A stretch of DNA of 64,000 nucleotides from Capronia americana (taxonomy: Eukaryota; Ascomycota; Eurotiomycetes; Chaetothyriales; Herpotrichiellaceae): positions 124,001 to 188,000 of the forward strand of contig JADWQD010000020.1 of NCBI GenBank assembly GCA_016110215.1. The letters are read 5' to 3'. Numbering within the stretch: position 1 is the stretch's first letter; each line of letters starts with the position of its first letter. Of this stretch, positions 56,229 to 64,000 are shown one piece after another. The position numbers and the translations under genes are program-made. Below the pieces are notes generated by a model, which was not told where the DNA came from, searched no databases, and saw only the letters and a program-made list of their open reading frames with translations.

Positions 56229-58713
56229 TCTTCTCTGTCGATCCAGGCTCTTGCGTACAGAAGGACGTGACTAAAGCCGTGGTTGTGGCTCCTGCTTTGA
56301 ATAAATCGACAGATGGGGATGTAGGTTTGGTGGCCAGGAAAGGGATCAGTTTTGGGGTGACTAGATACTTTTGTGGAAATTGTGCTGTGGATCGATTCAC
56401 ATGCTGTCAGGTTTCGCAGGTCTATTCTGGCCGGGTTGTATTCTGTATTAGACCGAAGGAGGCTCAGGCTGCATATAGAGCAAGCATCAACCCCGGGGCT
56501 CCTATGTTGTCACGATGCCCTGCATATCATTAGACGCATCTCATGCAGGAGCGGCAGATCGTTCCGCTAGCGAGGGTTGTGGTGGTCTGTCCGGAGTCTA
56601 GTGATGGGACGATTCTCTTTAGCAAGGTACCGTGCTGATGTATATCTAGGCCCTTGTTGAGCGCGCAAAGTGGTCACGCAACAGGCACAGACCTAACCAA
56701 TGTGACCTGGAAACAACGAGGCGAGTCTGGAGCAGCAAAGGACTGGCCTTCCATGGAAGTAGTTGCTCCGTGCAGGGACTCGAGGAGGTGCGGTGGGTAA
56801 TGCGAAGCACCTCTGGTGGTGTTTTCGGGTTTGCAGGAAGTGCAGCAGAGGCTTGCTTCGCATTGCCCTCTACCTATCAGCCACCTGTTTGGATTGGATC
56901 CCCAACGACTCGATACGTCAGTCATTGCGTCCGCGACAGCAGCGCAGGTGCAGAGGGAGAAAGTCAGATCAGTTTAGCTCCAGAATTGACAGCAGCAGGA
57001 CTCGGCTAAGGAGGTTCACATACCTTTTGGGACCGTTAGGACAAGACACGAACCCCCTTGCGTCGCATTCCAGTCGAAGTGCACAGCAACAACTGACTCG
57101 ACTTGTCTGCTAGATATGTCCGAAAAGCTAAATCGTTTGCTCGTTGATGATATTCAAATACTTTGGGGCTGTTGGGAACTGGATTCGGTCGGCTTTCAGC
57201 AGCAAACATGGCAAGGAAATGGATCGAGGGACGCTTGGCCATAGCGACCATCTTCGCCACAGGAGTGCCGACACCCCTTCAGGAGCCTTGCAGACCAGCG
57301 TGTCGCAGGGTACCTCCATAGTTGAAGTCGATAGGTGCCAAAACGGAGTCGGATGAGGTTTGACACGTTGACGTCTACATAGACTCGACATCCCCGGCGT
57401 GGCTAAGGGTCTAGTGTACTAGGAGTCTAGGAGTGTGCATCTGACGCGCTGCAGGACCAGGGAACCACATGCATATCATCTCAGAAAACGGTATCCTCCT
57501 TCTTAGCGACCTTGGACCCTTGTCGAGCTGGAGAGAAGGTACCAGTGCGGGAGATGTTCTAGAGGTTAGCCTCAAGGTGGCGAGGAATATCCGGATAGCA
57601 GGGACTCTACTGGGGAAGATAGAGGAACCCAGCTGTGAGATCTGTCTCACGCGGCAGTAAACGGCACGACGGAAGGGTGCGCTCCTCCAGCAAGGGTTCA
57701 ACCTTGATGCTGTCGGCTGTCGATGAGGGCTTGGGGTGCTGCTGATTCGCGGTGACATGCCGGTCCTCGACCAATCCGATGAACGAGCCCGCTCCCAAGA
57801 GATCATGGCCAACAGCAGATACAGCTCTGCTGAGCGCTGTTCCTGGTTCCTGGACGGATGGTGGGGTCGACAAAACGCCCTTTGCAGCAGCAAGTCACTC
57901 GCTTGATTTCCTCCTCTTGAACAAAACATGTTTGATGCAAACTCGCTTCCTGAGATCCGGGAAAGGGAAGGGCAAGGGAGCGTCGGCTACGGCGATGGTC
58001 CGCTGGCTGTGGCTGCGCTGGGGCTCTGGGTCCTGTGTCCAAGTCAGTCACTAGGCCAGGAACAGGGATTGAGGCGCTGGGATGACGATGTCGCGGGCTT
58101 GCCAGCTCATCGCCTGTGCCCAGCCTCTCCATATCGCAAACAGTGTCGCGCAATCCCACAACGATCGCACTCGCAGCCAGAAAAAATTCGAGACTATGGC
58201 CCGCACGTCGCAGCGGAATTGGACGAGCTACTCTTCCAGCGTCCCGTCTCCGAAATCTAGTCCCTGACTGGCGGTAGCAGGAATCACTCGCATTCTGCGC
58301 CCGAGGTTCTGGAGAGCGGAATCTCAACTGACCTGCGACCCATCTTCACAGCAAGTCGGCATCGATTCGATGCGTCCTACGTGGGACCGCGTCCGCCCTC
58401 GATTACACTGCTGAGTTCATTGTCACCAGCTGCAGCTCCGACATCGCCGAGGCCGCACGGTGACGGTCGTGGCCTGTATAGATCGAGCGTGAGGTGTTGA
58501 ACGGTTCATTGGAGTTGGCCGGATCCAGCAATTTCATGATTCGGCGCCCTCCAACACCACGCATTTCTACACAGCTCGCTTTTCGCCCAAACCCAGCAGG
58601 ACACCGCCTATGTCTTTAATCGGCGGCTCTAATTCACCCAGCTCATTCGAGACGCGACTGCGCCGCAATTGTGACGCGCGACTTTGCTTCGTTTCGGTTG
58701 AAGCCCAACCTCC
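56229..58713. other. Divergent intergenic region, no supported gene
   Basis: About 2.5 kb between two divergent genes. The minus frames at 57411-57929 and 57803-58327 overlap equally open frames on the plus strand and encode nothing recognisable. I see no repeats above about 12 bp. Confidence 0.45.
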
Positions 58714-61624
58714 ATGATTTCAAGATTTGACCAGCCACCACCACCGCCAGGAGCACCACGCGCACATCTACTACCTCACCACGTCAATGCCTCTATCACT
58801 GCTCCTGCACACCCTACCTGGTTCGATTCCTGCTTAGCCTCTTTCCTCCCGGCTCTGCTAGCATCTCCAACACCATCAGCCTCGCGCCTCAGGCGCATCC
58901 TACACATTGTCCCAAGATCGCGACCTCGTCCAGCACGCAGCATTCGAGGTGTCTCTCCCCGAACAACCTCGATTTGACGACCTTTACGAGTACTACGACC
59001 CCGAACGAGACCCCGATCCCGTACCCCAACGCCAGCAACAAAGATCAACGCCTCTTTCCCAGCGACGCCCTCAATCGTCCCAATCGAGCGGTGCTCGTTC
59101 TCTGAGAAGAACTCCGAGGCTACAAGAGAGACGGGCGCCGCCGGCGACGAGGTCACCTCTCCGTGCAAGAAGGTCACACTCCCTCTCTGCCACGCCGCCA
59201 GTGCGCTTTGACGAGTCGGGATCCACCACTCCCAGCATTTTCCGCCGCCTCGTCGCAGGGGACGACTATCGACCTCGGAGGACACTTCATATCTCTCGAC
59301 ACACCCACGACGCCATCCTCTTTGCCTTGGAAGCCATCCGCAGAGGTGATGGTGTCAATGCGCAGCCACTGACCGCCGATCCACTCGAAGAAGAGGCTCG
59401 AATGTCAGATTTGGTCAGGGGCGCTGTGCCCGGTACCGCTGCTGCATCTGGTCGATCTCAGAATGGCGGAGCAACGCGTGCAGCTCCGGCTGCTGGCACC
59501 GGTCCTATTCCTACCGAACCCCCTCGATATCGTACTCCCACCGATGTCATGCGAGAACGAAGAGCAAGGGAAGCTCGCAGGGCTGAGGAGGCGGCGGCCA
59601 GATTGCGTCAAGAGGATGAAGCCAGACGATTACAAGAGCAGCAAGTTGTTGGCGTTGGGGTTGACAGTGCACGAAGACCATCCGCCCGGGTACCAGGTCA
59701 ACCCGCCCAAACCTACAACATAAGCGGCCCTCAGCCTGCCCCTTCGTCAGCTCGAAGACAGGAAAACATACCACCAACACAAGCCGGCACCTCGAGGACT
59801 CCTGGCCGGCCCCCCCAAGCTGTACCTACAGATCCCAGACTTTCCGCAACCACTGAGCGTAATCGGACTGAAGCCTACGAGCAGCTCAACATCCCTGCGC
59901 CAGCCAAACCAGCCGAACCAAGAGCCACACAGCAAGCCCAACCACAACCAAGAGCCCAACCCCCTCCTCAACCGGCTCAGCAACCCGGAGCTCAGAATAC
60001 CGGCGCCGGGGGCCGAAGTCGTTTCCCGAACGCATTTGAGCGGTGGGAAGATCTCTCCGCTCATTGGGAGGGCATTGTCTCATCTTTCATCCATCGGATG
60101 GAGGAGAACGCCAACGAGTTGGCCGGAAAGCCCGTCGACCGACAGATGGCTCGTCAGATCGAGGACTTATCGCGAGCGGGTGCCAACCTTTTCCATGCTG
60201 TCGTGGAGCTGCAACGACTCCGAGCCTCTTCGGAACGCAAGTTCCAGCGGTGGTTTTTCGAGACGCGGCACGAACAGGAACAAGCCCAAGAACGACAGGC
60301 GCAGCTTGAAAACCAACTGCGTGCGGAGAGAGAAGCTCGCACTGTGAGTTCGACTTCCATAGAACAGGTGCGCGCCGAGAAGACAAAAGCCGAAGAGTTA
60401 GTTCGAGAGATGCGGCGGGAATTACAGATCAGCAAAGAAGAAGCCAGACGCGCCTGGGAAGAGCTGGGAAGGCGAGAGCAGGAGGAGCGTGAAAGGACCA
60501 TTGCCTTACGAAGCGGCGAGCCTACCCTTATTGGCGGTGTGCAGGTCGTCCCGATGCAGGGTCTTCCCAGTCGGCAGGCAACCCTACAACGACCACAAAC
60601 CAGAGATGGGCCGACTGGTGGCGCAGGACCGACGACTATGTCCGGTCAGCAGCCTCCACAACGACCGAGTTCCCGCCAGACGACAACAACCTCTCTCGAC
60701 TCCCCGGGGGAAGAAGGTCGACAGTTTACATATCGTCCTGAAACGGGTACCTCCCCGACCGTGACCGACCCTTTCACGGAATCGTCCCGGCAGCAAAGTC
60801 AGCTTCGTCGTGAACCTGATACTCAATTCTACGCGACCCCTCCACGTCCTACGCAGCCCGCCACCAGTGGTGCTGCAATGGCTGCCGCTCGAGCAGCCGC
60901 AACAAGCGGAGCGTCTCCTGGCCGGGTTGGTGAACAGCCGCGACACTATCAGCCCACGACGAGCACGACGAATGCTCAAATGTCTGGCGCTTTACCGACG
61001 CCTGCTCGCCAAGGCACCGGAGGTACAGACACGTCGTACTTCGCGTCCAACGCTTCCGTAGCGCCGTCAGAAGAAGAATACCACATCAACCCAGACGGCA
61101 GCTACACGCGCGATGCACAAGGCCAACGCATTCCATACCGCCAGCCCCTTGGACGCGGCCCTTCAGGGCCAGCAGAGCAGGAACAGGAAGAAGGCGAGAT
61201 CTCTGAAGAAATGTCCGAAGAGGACGATGATCATGCTGCCGATGCTGAACGCGAGAGGATGTACGCCGCCCAATACCGACAATCACAGGGTCAACAAGGC
61301 CTGCCTCCTACAACGAATGGGAATATCCCTCGAACAACCTCGGGTGCACTACCGCCCATTCCTCAAGGCGCCGTTTACGAGGCAGAAGAATACGAGCGTG
61401 ACCCTACGATTCCCACCCCACCCGCAGTCACCCAGGCCATGGCTAGGTGGGAAACGTTGCAAGGTCGCACGCACGGGCATCCCACTCGGTTGAGCGATAT
61501 CATCGAAGAGCAGACTGCGCGCACGAGTCCGTCGAGGACAAGCTACGTGTCTGGGAGCGGCATCTTACCCGGAGAGCCGGGAACCGGGCAAGCTCCATCA
61601 AGTGGGCACACTTCAAGGCGATGA
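58714..61624 (+). CDS. Hypothetical protein with conserved helical core and coiled coil
   Basis: The main frame has no ATG at its 5' end (it opens on TTG at 58907). I propose a first exon, 58714-58782, starting at MISRFDQPPPPPG, and a 79-nt intron (GTCAAT...CTGCTAG) into 58862-61624, giving 943 aa. An acceptor at 58879 would also keep frame. Order: an Arg/Pro-rich N-terminus with RFDDLYEYYDPERD; a Pro/Gln/Ala-rich middle; a conserved core near 409-470 (SRFPNAFERWEDLSAHWEG, then DLSRAGANLFHAVVELQRLR and SERKFQRWFFETR); a coiled coil (about 475-575); and a long disordered tail with an acidic EEGEISEEMSEEDDD patch. I recognise the core as recurring in filamentous ascomycetes, but no function is known to me. 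Confidence 0.75.
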
Positions 61625-62508
61625 CAATACCCCTGTCGACCTTGCAGAATCGAAGACGCCAAAAAGCCGGGCTCCGATCCCGACGCCCAATATCTCTAAA
61701 TTCAGCAAACCAAACCTTTGTCCCCCAATCGGTGGCGCGTGTCTTTCATCTCATCCGTTCATCCACACAGCAAATCTTTCCATTTCGGGTCCTCAAAACA
61801 AGTGCCATAGACAGACATATCAGTCAGTACCTAATCAACCGGCGGTGATCCTTCTCGAACTTCGATTCATACTGTGTACAACACTCAGGTACCTTTCGGC
61901 TAATGAATGCACATACAACACGGGCGCTGAAACCGGGGATGGGAAGGCCTGGCAGAAACGAAGAGACATGGGAGAAAGTGTGAGACTCGGAGGAAAACCC
62001 GCGTCTCCAGAAGCCAGGAGTCAGAAGTCGAGTGACGGGAAATTCCCTTTCAGTAATTCCAGGGTGTCTTGCCCACTGTTCATAGCAAGCGAGGGCGCAA
62101 AGGGTTCAAGCAGAAGTCCTTGATGTCTCACATAGTCTGAATTCGAGGACATTTGGTTTCGGTGCCAGTTCAAGAGAACCTGCGATGCCAGATTGGCCGT
62201 CTTTGTTCCTCGCAACTGGAATCGCCTTTTCATTGCTGTCTCATTAAGCTCACTTGACTAATCCAAGACGGTGTCCTGCTCATGGTGGTAAAAGACTCGC
62301 TCGCTAGGTTCCCTGCCGTGGCCGTGTCCTGTCTCCCCTTCATGTTGGTATACCCAACAAGGTCCATCAATTCGTACAGGCGCTTGTCTCTCCAAGTCGA
62401 CATCTGTTCCTCACGATCCATTCGCCTGTTTGTTGCCATTTTGTTTTTCTGTACAATTCTGTCCTCTCTGAGTCATCTTCCATGATAATTAATCACATTG
62501 TTGTTCCT
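61625..62508. other. Convergent 3' intergenic region
   Basis: This lies between two convergent genes and presumably holds both 3' UTRs. No gene is supported. Confidence 0.5.
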
Positions 62509-63808
62509 TCATGATGATGGGGTCCAAGCGTCTGGATTCGACTCAATGTAGGGCTGCGTAATACACCAACAAGTTTGATGGAACGGATTGAACAGCGCCG
62601 GTGTTGGATCACCTCCATTGTTGAAGCACGTCATGGCTGCACAAGCTTCTGCGGTCATTTTCGCGTTCATCAGATCAGGTTGAATGAGGTTTCGTGCAAT
62701 GAGGTTTGGATCTGCGTCAGGTCTTCGTGTCACAAATGTCTCATCTGCGCCATTGAACAAGCAGGCGCAGGTGCCGTCGGTGCTCTTGACCATCCTCATG
62801 TGGTAGAAGGGACAAGCATAATTGCAGTTGACGCGCCAGATCTGACGCTTCACAGGTCGGACATATTCAACGTTGTCAGTCACACTGCGTCTCCTGGCTC
62901 CCGGAGACAAAGCGGTGAGCGTCAAAGCCGTACTTTGAGTAGTGTTCATCTTGTCAATGTTAATGACCAGGTTGTTGCCCACCACTGAGTAGATACTGCC
63001 GTCGCTGAGCTTCTGAATCCAGTAGGTGATGATGTGCGGCTGATACATGTTGACGGCGATGCATTCACAATCAGCAACGACGGTCTGAGGCTGTCCTTGA
63101 CCTTGATTCATGACCAGCGGCACCAAGCCAAGATTGGGCTGAGGGTCCGCCAGTCCGATGGCGCCACAGGGAAGAGATGTGCTAGCGTTAACCACGAGGG
63201 TGTAAGCCACTGGGCCGTCAAGCTGCAGGTAGACGCGGATGACGCCATCATGGAAGTAGGGAACCATGGAGCTAACCATTGCCACGTTCTGCGGCTGAGC
63301 GGACAGCGCCTGCTGGATGAGTTCTGGGGTGATGTCTTGCTTGGGTGGAGGAATGAATGTTGGAACTGGATCTGGCGGTGTCTGCCGGCGCTGCAAACGA
63401 TAAATAGCTTGCTGGTCGGCTTCGATAAGTGTGCTGTAGACTTCATCCTCTTTCTTGTGCCAATCGTCCATTGTGCCGCAGTAGCAGGAGTTCGAGAGGA
63501 CCGAATAGAAGGGTTCCTGGTCGTCCGCGCATTGAAGCCGTCCACATGGTGCGGTCAACTTGGCTTGGTCAGCACCGGGATGAAGCAGATGTGCGGTGAC
63601 TTACATGAGGGTCCGGGCAGGAGCAGGTGAACGAAGAGAGTTCGAATTTCGCGATCCCCGAGAGACAGTTCTTAGACAAGCACAACTGGTCAAGGACAGT
63701 GAAGAACTGGTCCTGCATGACATGGAGCGCTTTGTTCATTCCAGTCGGCGCAGCAGCAGATCTGCCTGCAAGCCATAGAGTGAGGAGAAGCGACGCCTTG
63801 GACGGCAT
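62509..63808 (-). CDS. Secreted cysteine-rich hypothetical protein
   Basis: Two exons, 63808-63605 and 63558-62509, with a 46-nt intron (GTAAGT, branch-like GCTGAC, CCAAG acceptor), give 417 aa. Residues 1-20 are a signal peptide (SLLLTLWLAGRSAAA, cleavage before APTG). The N-terminal part has regularly spaced cysteines across the splice site (QLCLSKNC, FTCSC, PCGRLQC, SNSCYCG), reminiscent of CFEM-like secreted domains but not a clear match. The middle has no cysteines and carries VRVYLQLDG-type strand patterns. The C-terminal part regains cysteine pairs (VNCNYACPFY, GTCACLF, ACAAMTC, QTCWC). Both ends may be tied by disulfides. The function is unknown. Without the splice the second frame has no ATG. 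Confidence 0.8.
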
Positions 63809-64000
63809 CTTGGCTGGACGCTTGCTCTGCCTGGAGATTCAAGAAAAGTAGAAGTGCAGTAACAATGAATGGCAATAGGAAGTTTAAGGAATATTCAACG
63901 ATAGAAAGTCTCCGGCGCGAAGGAATTGAAGATAAGAAGATAAATCACAAAGTGAAGGTCTCGAACAGATACTGCCACACCTCGCATCGCAGCTGCCTCA
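63809..64000. other. Upstream region of the secreted protein gene, window edge
   Basis: This is the presumed promoter and leader of the minus-strand secreted protein gene. Nothing else is visible before the window ends. Confidence 0.5.

Noticed and set aside
57411..58327. Two overlapping minus-strand frames of about 170 codons
   Set aside because: Both overlap equally open plus frames, have arginine/proline-rich shadow composition and no recognisable motif.
58818..58834. tRNA-like T-loop GGTTCGATTCC
   Set aside because: The flanking five bases do not pair into a T-arm, and no anticodon or acceptor stem is present. It lies inside the proposed intron.
1..64000. CRISPR arrays, rRNA genes, biosynthetic gene cluster, intact transposon
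   Set aside because: No regularly spaced repeats, no rRNA-like sequence, no synthase or transposase/reverse transcriptase motif in any translated frame I read.

Overview
The window is nuclear DNA of a filamentous ascomycete (Pezizomycotina). The evidence is dense genes on both strands, many short GT-AG introns (about 46-102 nt, one of 232 nt), pyrimidine-rich leaders, and a gene set typical of moulds: a BYS1/thaumatin-like secreted antigen, a glyoxal-oxidase family gene, an alternative NADH dehydrogenase, a tail-anchored FHA (SLMAP/STRIPAK-type) protein, small cysteine-rich secreted proteins and very long disordered proteins. I cannot fix the class. I see no tRNA, rRNA, CRISPR array or intact transposon.

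Layout. 0.7-8.2 kb is housekeeping translation: phenylalanyl-tRNA synthetase beta chain (FRS1, +), ribosomal protein S3 (RPS3, -) and an eight-exon Ded1/DDX3-type DEAD-box helicase (+). 10-15.4 kb holds a GABA/choline-type permease and a secreted BYS1/thaumatin-like protein. 16.2-24.3 kb is a minus-strand run: an unknown coiled-coil protein, a glyoxal-oxidase-like gene broken by one in-frame TAG, a RecA/Rad51-like ATPase paralogue ending only 30 bp upstream of it, and the PI4-kinase scaffold EFR3. 25.7-34.6 kb holds a 116-aa secreted 10-cysteine protein (+) and a roughly 2490-aa disordered protein in two huge exons (-). 35.6-45.1 kb is a plus-strand run: Golgi syntaxin SED5, the FHA protein, a type II NADH dehydrogenase and a small NTF2/SnoaL-like protein. 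46.7-51.3 kb holds LRP1/C1D (exosome cofactor, -) head-to-head with a ketopantoate-reductase-family protein (+), then a secreted NTF2-like protein (+). 51.3-54.8 kb is gene-poor with several short tandem repeats and a perfect hairpin. 54.8-63.8 kb holds a disordered basic protein (-), a coiled-coil protein whose start needs a spliced first exon (+), and a secreted cysteine-rich protein (-).

The genes do not form an obvious pathway or biosynthetic cluster. Functional themes are translation and RNA metabolism (FRS1, RPS3, helicase, LRP1), membrane traffic and plasma-membrane identity (SED5, EFR3, FHA protein) and secretion of small proteins (five genes with clear or likely signal peptides). The most unusual locus is the glyoxal-oxidase-like gene: all recognisable catalytic motifs are kept, but it has a premature stop, no signal peptide and almost no upstream space. 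I did not find convincing evidence of a wholly new multi-gene system.
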